Positions 56,801 through 62,250 of a DNA stretch of 64,000 nt are shown here, in pieces. Made by a program: the position numbers and the translations under genes. The DNA comes from Spisula solida (taxonomy: Eukaryota > Mollusca > Bivalvia > Venerida > Mactridae): NCBI GenBank assembly GCA_947247005.1, contig OX365955.1, positions 34,575,822 to 34,639,821 of the forward strand. Direction: 5' to 3'. The notes under the pieces were generated by a model. The model was not told where the DNA came from and searched no databases. It was given only the letters and a program-made list of their open reading frames with translations. The number at the start of each line of letters is the position of its first letter. The stretch's first letter is position 1.

Positions 56801-58988
56801 GTCAACATGTGTGCACGCCTGTCAAATATAGCATACACACAGTCAATGTGTGTGGGCAAGCCGGTCAAATATATAGCATACACACAGTCAATGTGTGGGC
56901 ACGCCTGTCAAATATAGCATACACACAGTCAATGTGTGGGCAAGCCTGTCAAATATAGCATACAAACAGTCAATGTGTGTGGGCAAGCCTGTCAAATATA
57001 GCATACAAACAGTCAATGTGTGTGGGCAAGCCTGTCAAATTTGGCATTCACACAGTCAATGTGTGGGCAAGCCTGTCAAATATAGCATACACACAGTCAA
57101 TGTGTGTGGGCAAGCTTGTCAAATATAGCATACACACAGTCAATGTGTGTGGGCAAGCCTGTCAAATATAGCATACAAACAGGCAACATGTGTGCAGTCC
57201 TGTCAAATATAGCATACACACAGTCAATGTATGTGCACGTCTGTCAAATATAGCATACAAACAGTCAACATGTGTGCACGCCTGTCAAATATAGCATACA
57301 AACAGTCAATGTGTGGCCAGACCTATCAAATATAGCATACACACAGTCAATGTGTGGGCAAGCCTGTCAAATATAGCATACACACAGTCAATGTGTGTGG
57401 GCAAGCCTGTCAAATATAGCATACACACAGTCAATGTATGTGGGCAAGTCTGTCAAATATAGCATACACACAGTCAATGTGTGTGGGCAAGCCTGTCAAA
57501 TATAGCATACACACAGTCAATGTGTGTGGGCAAGCCTATCAAATATAGCATACAAACAGTCAACATGTGTGCACGCCTGTCAAATATAGCATACAAACAG
57601 TCAATGTGTGGCCAGGCCTATCAAATATAGCATACAAACAGTCAACATGTGTGCACGCCTGTCAAATATAGCATACAAACAGTCAATGTGTGGCCAGGCC
57701 TATCAAAAATAGCATACAAACAGTCAACATGTGTGCACGCCTGTCAAATATAGCATACACACAGTCAATGTGTGTGCACGCCTGTCAAATATATCATACA
57801 AACAGTCAACATGTGTGCACGCCTGTCAAATATAGCATACACACAGTCAATGTGTGTGCACGCCTGTCAAATATATCATACAAACAGTCAATGTGTGGCC
57901 AGGCCTATCAAATATAGCATACAAACAGTCAATGTGTGGCCAGGCCTATCAAATATAGCATACAAACAGTCAACATGTGTGCACGCCTGTCAAATATAGC
58001 ATACACACAGTCAATGTGTGTGCACGCCTGTCAAATATATCATACAAACAGTCAACATGTGTGCACGCCTGTCAAATATAGCATACACACAGTCAATGTG
58101 TGTGCACGCCTGTCAAATATATCATACAAACAGTCAATGTGTGGCCAGGCCTATCAAATATAGCATACAAACAGTCAATGTGTGGCCAGGCCTATCAAAT
58201 ATAGCATACAAACAGTCAACATGTGTGCACGCCTGTCAAATATAGCATACAAACAGTCAATGTGTGGCCTGGCCTATCAAATATAGCATACAAACAGTCA
58301 ATGTGTGTGGGCAAGCCTGTCAAATATAGCATACACACAGTCAATGTATGTGCACGTCTGTCAAATATAGCATACAAACAGTCAACATGTGGCCACACCT
58401 GCACACACATGAACATAGCATTTGCCATTTTAAATCAAATCAAAACATATTCGATGGGTTAGAATTTTATCATATAACACAGAGTTCATTCATTTGAAGA
58501 TTTTACCCCAATTTATCACAGGGTAAGATTACATGCACCTTAACGCTTACATTATTTGCAAATAAAATGAAACCAGCAGGGGTTCTACTGAGGCATTATG
58601 CCCAATCCTGAAAATATGTTTCGAGTGCCATTAGCACACGTCCCTACACAAAAACTCTGTTTCTAACATCGCTCTGTTGGTTGAATTCAGCTTATCAAAT
58701 TTTAAATGACCATAAAAAAGTTGGTATTCTTCATCAAATAACTTTTCTGTATTTTGGGATGATTCTGGAATGGTAAGACCCCTGAACCAGGCACACGAGT
58801 GTTATCCACTTGACTACCGTATTACCCCTATAAATGCAGAGATGAATATTAAAGAGACTATACCAGAAGAATGACATAGTTCCATCATCTTTAATGTCCT
58901 TATATTTGTTCTTTTCCTCCTCCCAGTTATGTGCCGTCGTCGAGTGTAGACGTTGATAAATCATCATTTTCTTTGGTTCCGCCGGCAT
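29652..58988 (-). CDS. PTDSS2: Phosphatidylserine synthase 2, complete 12-exon gene (474 aa)
   Basis: An ER-membrane base-exchange enzyme that makes phosphatidylserine by replacing the ethanolamine of phosphatidylethanolamine with serine (known for the family). All 12 coding exons have GT-AG borders and compatible phases and total 1425 bp, giving 474 residues against 487 in human PSS2. Seen in the protein: [16 protein letters not shown] (34-49), RRPHPAFWR (99-107), [12 protein letters not shown] (175-186; H181), RDWW (193-196), E206/E209, [15 protein letters not shown] (212-226), VCNGLGIY (233-240), [16 protein letters not shown] (305-320) and TELL. About eight to ten hydrophobic spans. R100, just before PHP, matches the arginine linked to product feedback in mammalian synthases (inference). 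The tail is lysine-rich then acidic (424-445). [16 protein letters not shown] and [15 protein letters not shown] favour PSS2 over PSS1. Introns are repeat-packed. Confidence 0.95.
30429..30596. mobile_element. Fold-back element with ~80-bp arms
   Basis: AATAAAAAGTCTGTTCTTGT on the left matches the inverted right end, and pairing extends almost to the centre (ACTCGTGCTACGCACTCGTG). Essentially all hairpin; no coding. Flanking TSD not clear. Confidence 0.75.
30600..31110. repeat. Minisatellite, ~59-bp unit (AGAAATAGACACATATCAGA)
   Basis: About eight units carrying CAGAACCATCTACAGGGCGAG and GGAGTCTCAGTCGTAAC. The last units alternate with a shortened form lacking the GTAACTAAGAAATA part. Confidence 0.9.
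31570..31760 (+). repeat. Possible tRNA-derived SINE fragment
   Basis: AAAGGTTCAAATCCAGACAG near 31617 looks like a B box and is followed by a non-tRNA body. The A box is weak. Low confidence. Confidence 0.25.
31997..32142 (-). CDS. PTDSS2: PTDSS2 coding exon 11 (residues 353/354-401)
   Basis: Acceptor TTGTTTCAG; the first base completes P353. Encodes a membrane span ([20 protein letters not shown]) with the family TELL motif, a short loop, and the start of the last span (ACFWILGFL). Donor GTAAAT; one base is left for G402. Confidence 0.95.
32143..32849 (-). other. PTDSS2 intron 10, no repeat recognised
   Basis: 707 bp between the GTACGT donor and TTTCAG acceptor. The alternative donor four bases further on would put a stop into the frame and is excluded. 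Confidence 0.85.
32850..32995 (-). CDS. PTDSS2: PTDSS2 coding exon 10 (residues 305-352)
   Basis: Encodes [19 protein letters not shown] and [19 protein letters not shown], the most recognisable PSS2 stretch. Acceptor ATATTTCAG in phase 0; ends two bases into P353. Confidence 0.97.
33330..33468. mobile_element. ~140-bp MITE with CTTGAC..TGTGGGG inverted ends, copy 1
   Basis: Left TGACTTGACTATGTGGGG, right CCCCACAACGTCAAGTTGG. The inner AATGAATAGAATCTAAATAT is shared with 59372-59509 in a different host repeat. Confidence 0.7.
33515..34752 (+). mobile_element. HINE/pearl-like element, family A, full copy nested in family B
   Basis: Head AACAAGAGGGCCCAAAGGGC and GGTCGCTCACCTGTC, about seven ~145-bp units, GACGGACGG microsatellite, and the hairpin tail ending CAGGTGAGCTAA. 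Confidence 0.8.
34860..36055. repeat. Minisatellite, 31-37-bp unit (CTACTAGGTTTCCTCTATCT), about 34 copies
   Basis: Units end in GTATATAGGGGCAAA, GTAAATAGGGGCAAA or GTATATAGGTAGGGCAAA. Toward the right, a TTACCAATATCTG variant alternates with TTTCCTCTATCTG as a two- or three-unit higher-order pattern. Confidence 0.95.
36173..36287 (-). CDS. PTDSS2: PTDSS2 coding exon 9 (residues 266/267-304)
   Basis: Encodes [31 protein letters not shown] and the start of a span (GIITI). Acceptor CTATTACAG; the first base completes G266. Donor GTAAGT in phase 0. Confidence 0.95.
36288..36837 (-). other. PTDSS2 intron 8 (half minisatellite)
   Basis: 550 bp; the donor side is a 33-bp array (36570-36831) that begins a few bases past the GTAAGT. 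Confidence 0.9.
36570..36831. repeat. Minisatellite abutting the exon 8 donor, 21/33-bp units (CACAGAGCACAGCCATGTTT)
   Basis: About ten units, with or without a GTAACAGCTGT extension. On the gene strand each long unit contains TGTTACAG, an acceptor-like sequence. Confidence 0.92.
36838..36956 (-). CDS. PTDSS2: PTDSS2 coding exon 8 (residues 227-265)
   Basis: Encodes [20 protein letters not shown] and [18 protein letters not shown], following the CWWDH motif. Acceptor ATTACAG in phase 0; ends with two bases of G266 before GTAAGT. Confidence 0.96.
37047..37099. other. Perfect 24-bp-stem hairpin
   Basis: ACAGGTAACTGTATCATTGA pairs with its exact complement after a ~5-nt loop (GATTG). No coding. 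Confidence 0.85.
37161..37923. mobile_element. ~0.76-kb TIR element (TACAGTCTA ends)
   Basis: TACAGTCTAACTTGTATTAA and inverted TACAGTCTACTTTGTACTAG continue into GCGACCAC, with further GGTCGCTT repeats inside. No ORF over 62 codons. Similar GCGACA-type sequence near 39440-39540 may be a second, decayed copy. Confidence 0.65.
37936..38602 (+). mobile_element. HINE-like element, family J, longer copy
   Basis: Head AACAAGAATGCGTTCAATAA, two to three units (AAGTCTAAGTCCAAAATTAG), a long GAAC/GGAC microsatellite (38480-38545) and the hairpin tail GCCTCCTGATC..TATGGGGCATAAAAA. Confidence 0.7.
38637..38750 (-). CDS. PTDSS2: PTDSS2 coding exon 7 (residues 189-226)
   Basis: Encodes [20 protein letters not shown] and [15 protein letters not shown], the signature of the family's catalytic membrane region, with E206, E209, E213, E221 and D225 retained. 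Both borders are phase 0 (TTTCAG, GTAAGT). Confidence 0.98.
38751..39211 (-). other. PTDSS2 intron 6 (461 bp, ~90% transposable element)
   Basis: Family G sequence fills about 38790-39203, leaving about 8 bp to the exon 6 donor and about 40 bp to the exon 7 acceptor. Confidence 0.9.
38790..39203 (+). mobile_element. HINE/pearl-like element, family G, short copy filling intron 6
   Basis: Two ~163-bp units and the family G tail (CGCCGCCCGCACGC, ACGTCCTGTTTTCAACGGGC, GTATAAAAAA). The head is absent. Confidence 0.85.
39212..39262 (-). CDS. PTDSS2: PTDSS2 coding exon 6 (residues 172-188)
   Basis: A 51-bp exon encoding [17 protein letters not shown], with the conserved H181 ahead of the GWW. Acceptor TTACACAG, donor GTTTGT, phase 0 on both sides. 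The short size and weak donor make it a candidate for skipping, which would keep the frame but remove the histidine. Confidence 0.96.
40021..41407 (+). mobile_element. HINE-like element, family K (GACCCCACATGACCCAACTT units, ~150 bp, about nine copies)
   Basis: A GGGGCGCTCACCTGC head motif, then units with TTGACCTTAAGGTCATCAAG and GCAAAAATATGGCCTCAAG. Related to family A, but with a different core. It runs directly into the next head at 41408. Confidence 0.7.
41408..42085 (+). mobile_element. HINE-like element, family A-related, tail missing
   Basis: Head AACAAGAGGGCCATTGGCCC and AAAGCGCTCACCTGATG, then three to four units (TCTTTGATGTGACCTAGTGA). Ends without microsatellite or hairpin just before the long inverted-repeat element. 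Confidence 0.65.
42445..43243 (+). mobile_element. HINE/pearl-like element, family A, full copy
   Basis: Head AACAAGAGGGCCCAAAGGGC, four to five ~145-bp units, GACGGACGGACAGACG and the complete CTCACTCTGTCACTTTG..CAGGTGAGCTAA tail. Confidence 0.8.
43993..44367. mobile_element. ~375-bp TIR element, TTTAGGCC family, with GGGTAGGTAGG motifs
   Basis: TTTAGGCCTAAC..TTTCCCCATCCC and the inverted right end (TTAAGGCCTAAAA..TTTCCCCATCCCC) match over about 40 bp. GGGTAGGTAGGTAGG lies near both inner ends. Confidence 0.7.
44905..46107 (+). mobile_element. Chimeric HINE-like element: family A head and core, family B tail
   Basis: Starts AACAAGAGGGCCCAAAGGGC and has about seven family A units. At about 46052 it switches to GGACGGACTGAGAGCAAACC, TAGTCCCATGCGGTC and CCGGTAGGTGACTAAA, the family B terminus. 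Confidence 0.75.
46108..46351 (+). mobile_element. HINE-like partial element with variant family A tail
   Basis: One and a half units (GTGACCTCTAGAGTGTTAAC), GACGACAGACAAAGGGGTG, and the hairpin AGCTCACCTTGAGCACTTAGG with GTGAGCTAAAAA. It ends 37 bp from the exon 5 donor. Confidence 0.6.
46388..46522 (-). CDS. PTDSS2: PTDSS2 coding exon 5 (residues 127-171)
   Basis: Encodes the lumenal/loop segment with [40 protein letters not shown] and LK, colinear with human PSS2. Acceptor ATTTACAG and donor GTTTGT, both phase 0. Confidence 0.97.
46775..46843 (+). pseudogene. tRNA-Arg-like relic or SINE head
   Basis: GTGGCCCAACGGATAAGGC (A-box region) and AGGTTCGATCC (B box) have tRNA-like spacing. The anticodon stem does not pair, so this is not a working tRNA. 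Confidence 0.4.
47441..47514 (-). pseudogene. tRNA-like relic, TTC in anticodon position
   Basis: On the minus strand: TGGCTCAATCGGTAGAG (A box, D stem GCTC/GAGC), loop TTTTCAG and GAGTTCAAGTCC (B box). The acceptor arms CAGTATC / GATAACTG pair with a bulge. The anticodon and T stems have mismatches and no CCA is encoded. Probably a pseudogene or SINE head. Confidence 0.45.
47951..48018 (-). CDS. PTDSS2: PTDSS2 coding exon 4 (residues 104/105-126)
   Basis: Encodes [20 protein letters not shown] and FQ, a membrane span. The first two bases complete A104 of the RPHPAFW motif. Acceptor TTTTTACAG, donor GTAAGC. Confidence 0.95.
48118..49130 (+). mobile_element. HINE/pearl-like element, family A, full copy
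   Basis: Head AACAAGAGGGCCCAAAGGGC and GGTCGCTCACCTGTT, about six units, GACGGACGGACGGACG microsatellite and the full hairpin tail CAGGTGAGCTAA. Confidence 0.8.
49233..49425. repeat. Minisatellite, 26-bp unit (GGTAGGTAGTGTTACCAGTA)
   Basis: About seven near-identical units ending CCACAG. Three more units are at about 49690-49765 after an intervening segment. Confidence 0.92.
49454..50144. mobile_element. ~0.69-kb TIR-like element (TAGGG..GTTCBGCACA ends)
   Basis: CTAGGGCGCGTTTGTAACGC / TGTTCTGCACA faces the inverted TTTAGGGATATGTTCGTATT / TGTTCCGCACA. Inner copies of GTTCCGTTTTGTTCGTAAG and inverted TTACGAACAAACCGGAAC add symmetry. A duplicated block (49521-49565 and 49767-49812) contains GAACACTGTTCGGAACATG. 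Confidence 0.55.
50400..51150. promoter_or_regulatory. CG-richer, non-repetitive island in intron 3 with CRE- and X-box-like motifs
   Basis: A perfect palindromic TGACGTCA (50672-50679), further TGACGT half sites near 51040, 51068 and 51103, and GTTGCTAGGCAGC (50444-50456), which resembles an RFX X box. It is the only CpG-bearing non-repeat stretch of this size in the gene, so an intronic enhancer or alternative promoter is possible. Motif matches alone are weak evidence. Confidence 0.3.
50627..50848 (-). CDS. Unrecognised 73-codon ORF inside intron 3
   Basis: Runs from ATG at 50848 to TAG at 50627 and encodes a basic, cysteine-containing protein ([19 protein letters not shown] ..). It is not made of repeats, unlike nearly all other ORFs here. 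The CG-richer DNA lies upstream of its start. No domain is recognised. It may be chance, an exon of a nested gene or a cassette exon. Confidence 0.2.
   Translation of the reverse strand: MAHTKQQKMREFAKEDRIFTCVEKVLERESSFGLVHSILRNRLNMCKDFARCMPLLLTSEKTECRFKRVAGLL
51240..54120. repeat. Compound minisatellite, ~33-bp unit with a 59-bp higher-order form
   Basis: The outer parts are ~33-bp units (GTCTTGTATGGTAATAGTCTG + TTCTGAAACTT). The centre (about 52373-53540) is about 20 copies of a 59-bp dimer (TTCTTCAACTTGTGTCTTGT + GTCTGTTTTGAAACGGGTGT + ATTGTATGGTAATTCTCTG). It is interrupted at 51888-52306. Confidence 0.95.
51888..52306 (+). mobile_element. HINE-like element, family H, inserted in the minisatellite
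   Basis: Head AACTAGAACTGTCGCC, two units (TCTTTATGCACATCTACATG, GAGGTTGTTAATCTG), GACAGACAGACA, and tail TATACCCCCCC..GCGGGGGTATAAAAA. The sister copy is at 59161-59578. Confidence 0.75.
54318..54400 (-). CDS. PTDSS2: PTDSS2 coding exon 3 (residues 76/77-103)
   Basis: Encodes [20 protein letters not shown] and VFRRPHP. R100 aligns with the feedback-linked arginine of mammalian PSS1/PSS2. Acceptor AATGTTACAG; the first base completes R76. Donor GTACTG. Confidence 0.95.
54451..54665. mobile_element. MITE-like repeat, CAGGGGTC family, copy 2
   Basis: TTCAGGGGTCCTAATAATGC, ATTAGCACACATCC and CCATAACTTAGTCATT align with the copies at 19353 and 58576. Confidence 0.65.
55120..55200 (-). repeat. 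tRNA-derived SINE head
   Basis: Minus strand: GATGGCCAGATGGTTAGAGTG (A-box region) and GGTTGCGGTTTCCATCCC (degenerate B box), as in molluscan tRNA-type SINEs. Body not delimited. Confidence 0.4.
55250..56279 (+). mobile_element. HINE/pearl-like element, family A, divergent full copy
   Basis: Head TCAAGAGGGCCTTGGGCCC and GGTTGCTCACATGTGG, about five diverged units, GGACGGACTGATGACGGACG and tail CTCACCCTGTCACTATG..CAGGTGAGCTAA. It ends about 146 bp before exon 2. It is the most diverged family A copy here, so likely the oldest. Confidence 0.75.
56426..56527 (-). CDS. PTDSS2: PTDSS2 coding exon 2 (residues 42/43-75)
   Basis: Encodes [20 protein letters not shown] and [13 protein letters not shown]: the first membrane span, then a lumenal acidic loop. 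Acceptor TATATTTGACAG; the first base completes W42. Donor GTAAGA after two bases of R76. Its first ~20 bases and acceptor are the template of the adjoining minisatellite. Confidence 0.96.
56507..58410 (-). repeat. Minisatellite, 41-bp unit, built from the exon 2 splice acceptor (about 45 copies)
   Basis: On the gene strand the unit is TTTGTATGCTATATTTGACAG then GCGTGCACACACATTGACTG, i.e. the end of intron 1 plus the first 20 bases of exon 2 (coding RAHTLT). The last unit is the real exon boundary. Variants include GCTTGCCCACAC, GCCTGGCCACAC and ACATGTTGACTG. Most copies keep the AG, some read GATAG. Confidence 0.95.
56528..58863 (-). other. PTDSS2 intron 1 (mostly minisatellite)
   Basis: 2.3 kb: the exon-derived array (to 58410) and MITE copy 58576-58797 on the donor side. 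Borders GTATAG..GACAG. Confidence 0.9.
58576..58797. mobile_element. MITE-like repeat, CAGGGGTC family, copy 3
   Basis: GCAGGGGTTCTACTGAGGC, TGCCCAATCCTGAAAAT, CATTAGCACACGTCCC and closing TAAGACCCCTGA. It lies about 65 bp from the exon 1 donor. Confidence 0.65.
58864..58988 (-). CDS. PTDSS2: PTDSS2 coding exon 1 (residues 1-41/42)
   Basis: ATG at 58988-58986. Encodes a cytosolic N-terminus ([20 protein letters not shown] .. [14 protein letters not shown]) and two bases of W42. The DDGTxxFFW end matches human PSS2 and fixes frame and donor (GTATAG). No signal peptide, as in the family. A two-codon upstream ORF precedes it. Confidence 0.93.
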
Positions 58989-59160
58989 CTTGTTATTTCA
59001 TCTAGTTACAACCATTTACTGTTAATATAAATATCTTCAATAGTCAAATAATATGCTACAAATTTCAACAAATTTTGATGGTAAAGGGTCGAGTCAAACT
59101 TGGATTGCAACGCACACAGTTTTACACATGTAGTCAAGTGGTGGCTCAGGTCAGAAATTA
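58989..59160 (-). promoter_or_regulatory. PTDSS2 5' UTR / proximal promoter region
   Basis: 170 bp between the start codon and the upstream HINE-like element. A two-codon uORF (ATGAAATAA) is at 59001-58993. TATTAACAG at about 59020 could be an acceptor if a noncoding 5' exon exists. No TATA box is convincing. Confidence 0.4.
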
Positions 59161-59578
59161 ACTAGAGCTGTCACCAGTCGGCAGACTAATATACCCCTGC
59201 GGGCAAAGGGCCATAATTCTGCCAAAATTCATCGCAGCGCATATTCCTTTCTTTATGCACATCCATATGTTGAGGTTGTTCATCTGTGAAAGTTTGAGCG
59301 AAATCCTGCCAAAACTGTAGGAGTTGCGTCCACAAGAATGCGTCTACGGACGGACGTTGAGACTCCTTGACTTGACGCTGTGGGGATTTCTTTTTTTCAT
59401 TCTTTTTTTTGTAAACACCATAAGTGACATTTTGCACCCCGTAAGCAACGGAATGAATAGAATCTAAATATAGCCTATTGTTCCACACCCCACAAGGTCA
59501 AGTGGGTGCATACGGACGGCAAGACAGACAGACAGACTCCATATACCCACCTTACAACTCGTTGTGCGGGGGTATAAA
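59161..59578 (+). mobile_element. HINE-like element, family H, upstream of PTDSS2, with nested MITE
   Basis: AACTAGAGCTGTCACCAGTC head, one unit (TTCATCGCAGCGCATATTCC), ACGGACGG, MITE at 59372-59509, GACAGACAGACAGAC, and tail TATACCCACC..GCGGGGGTATAAAG. Confidence 0.75.
59372..59509. mobile_element. ~140-bp MITE with CTTGAC..TGTGGGG inverted ends, copy 2
   Basis: TTGACTTGACGCTGTGGGG and CCCCACAAGGTCAAGTGGG ends. The inside matches 33330-33468 (AGCAACGGAATGAATAGAAT). Confidence 0.75.
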
Positions 59579-59975
59579 GAGCAGCCATGCTAAGAGACAC
59601 CAAGCTAAGTGTCTACAGAAGTGTACCAAAGGTAGAAAGGTTGTCGTATACACAATGTACATGTATATCAGACACTTAGTTCAATGTGGTTCACTAATGT
59701 CAAATCAAAGACTTTATAACAATTTGTCAACATTGGAAAACGAAAATAACAGTAAGTATTTCTATTACGATTTCTGTGAAACATACATCAGTCTAAGGGG
59801 AAAAATATAAGCTTTCCACAAAATAAAGGATCCTGAATGAGATACTTTACTTCGTGGAAGCATTTATTTTTTGGCGTCTGTTTCATAGAAATTGATGAAG
59901 AAATATAATACTTACAGCTATTTTTGTTTTCAAAGCCAAGCCAATGTTGACAAATTTCATCTAGGATTTTATGTG
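59579..59975. other. Upstream flank, no feature seen
   Basis: No supported ORF or repeat. Confidence 0.4.
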
Positions 59976-60656
59976 TGATGTCAGAGTCATGTGGTATTAA
60001 TAGTTACACGTTAAGTAATGTCCTTACACTTTATCATGTGGTATTAATAGTTACACTGTTAAGTAATGTCCTTACACTTTATCATGTGGTATTAATAGTT
60101 ACACTGTTAAGTAATGTCCATACATTTTATCATGTGGTATTAATAGTTACACGTTAAGTAATGTCCTTACACTTTATCATGTGGTATTAATAGTTACACT
60201 GTTAAGTAATGTCCTTACATTTTATCATGTGGTATTAATAGTTACACGTTAAGTAATGTCCATACATTTTATCATGTGGTATTAATAGTTACACGTTAAG
60301 TAATGTCCTTACACTTTATCATGTGGTATTAATAGTTACACTGTTAAGTAATGTCCATACATTTTATCATGTGGTATTAATAGTTACACGTTAAGTAATG
60401 TCCTTACACTTTATCATGTGGTATTAATAGTTACACTGTTAAGTAATGTCCTTACACTTTATCATGTGGTATTAATAGTTACACTGTTAAGTAATGTCCA
60501 TACACTTTATCATGTGGTATTAATAGTTACACGTTAAGTAATGTCCTTACACTTTATCATGTGGTATTAATAGTTACACTGTTAAGTAATTTCCTTACAC
60601 TTTATCATGTGGTATTAATAGTTACACTGTTAAGTAATGTCCTTACACTTTATCAT
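59976..60656. repeat. Minisatellite, 46-48-bp unit (CATGTGGTATTAATAGTTAC), about 14 copies
   Basis: Units are TTATCATGTGGTATTAATAG + TTACACTGTTAAGTAATGTC + CTTACACT. Copies alternate between ACACTGTTAAG and ACACGTTAAG and between CCTTACA and CCATACA. Confidence 0.95.
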
Positions 60657-60719
60657 GAAAAAAGGTTTACTAACAATTTTTAAATGTTTTCTACTGTACA
60701 TGTACATCAATTCAAACAT

Positions 60720-60929
60720 TACAGTAGAACTTACCTGTATCGAGTGGATTCACTGTGAATCACCGACATTCACCGCGTTTTATCGGCATCATGCATCGCG
60801 GCGGTCGCGGTGACGGTGATTGACTGACAAGTGGAATCACTCAGAAAATCACGGTGATTTTCCACTCCAAGTCAGATTTGGTCACAGTGACAAATTGATT
60901 AAGGCAAAAGTCGCCCGAGTTGTACTGTA
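60720..60929. mobile_element. ~210-bp small TIR element (TACAGTAGAACT ends), rich in inner palindromes
   Basis: TACAGTAGAACT and AGTTGTACTGTA face each other. GATTCACTGTGAATC and AAAATCACGGTGATTTT are internal dyads. CG-rich centre (CATCGCGGCGGTCGCGGTGA). Confidence 0.55.
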
Positions 60930-62250
60930 CATCAAACCTATTAGTGGGGTGACAATTTGTGATCTTTTGTGGTGAGGTGACAACTAAAGTAGAACAAGCA
61001 ATGTTATATACCAAAATGTTTGTCTATGTCTGTACTATATGGAATTGCCGGGATAAATTGTCAATGCGTGGTGAGGACCCCGAAATCCAAGATGGCGTCC
61101 AAGATGGCCGCCATGATTTACAAATACACTTGAAATTATATGTTCTCTTGCAATTTTTCTATTTATGTATGTAGTCACAAATATTTGCTTGGATATTATT
61201 CATTTGATAATGTACATCAAATGGGCATACAAGACTGACCACTTTGAGGTCAAGGTCATTTCAAAGTCAAATTACAAAAAATAGCTGAAAAAATTATGTT
61301 TCCTCACTTGTTTCTTATTTTAGCAGATGTTTTCCATTCAAGTTGGTATTAAAAGTGATAAAAAGTGTTGGTAAACACATATTCTCTAATAATTAGTTCA
61401 ATTTTTAATTAAAAATATTAAAACTTTGTCGAAACTGACATTATTATGCATGTACATGTTGGCCGAGAAAGAATTCTTAGATTGCTGCTTCCCTATTTAA
61501 AATTTTAGTATTCAACTATTGACAGTATTATTTCCAACGGTATGATTAAATGTTTGTCTAAACATTATTCACTTCGTATTGTACGCCAAATGGACTTAAA
61601 AAATGCTCACTCAAGGTCAATGTCATTTTAAGGTCAAACTACCAAAAATACCTGAAAATTCGATATTTCGTTGCAAAGTATTATTATAAAGTATGTTGAA
61701 CATTGTATTTTGTTTTAGATGTGATAGCAGGTATTCTAAGTGAAAATTCTTTCATTAGAAGTGATATATTTTTACTGGAAGTAGAAAATCTATTTAAATT
61801 TTGTGACGGAACATTATTTCCTGAAAGCGATTCTACGTAATGTACAATATGGCAGTCGTGAATTGTTTTTCCTTGATCGTTGAATCTCTATATTTGACAA
61901 TATAATTGTTAATGGTTTGACAACATTTTATTAGACAGTTATTATATATTATAATGCACCTGTCAATATTTCCCCCCAGGGTGGGGGAGCGGCGGGCATA
62001 CAGGGGACTTTAGATAGAAGACATTTCCCGACAGATGGGATTTTGACACGCTATTTGGCTCTGGATCCCGGGAAATAGTCTTTGGGGTGCTCATACCCAA
62101 TGAATTACAGCCATACCAGGTCCTATGGGGTACACACAAGTCACAACAATATGGTACAGACATCCAAGGCCCAATTAACACCACCAATAACCATTGAGTA
62201 CAGTCACACCTGACCCTTGTTGTACTTACCACCACCGGTTAGTAAACGGG
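60930..62250. repeat. Intergenic, with two copies of a ~120-bp block about 400 bp apart
   Basis: AGGTCAAGGTCATTTCAAAGTCAAATTAC (61240 area) resembles AGGTCAATGTCATTTTAAGGTCAAACTAC (61615 area), each after an ATTATTCA..ATGTACATCAAATGG-like stretch. No gene. Confidence 0.45.

Noticed and set aside
56593..58462. Many ORFs on both strands over the 41-bp array
   Set aside because: Open only because 41-bp units lack stops in several frames. The real coding content is the exon 2 border copied in each unit.
60720..60760. Possible 5' noncoding exon of PTDSS2 (CAG|GTAAGT on the minus strand near 60730)
   Set aside because: The donor-like sequence lies inside the end of a small TIR element, and no transcript evidence is available.
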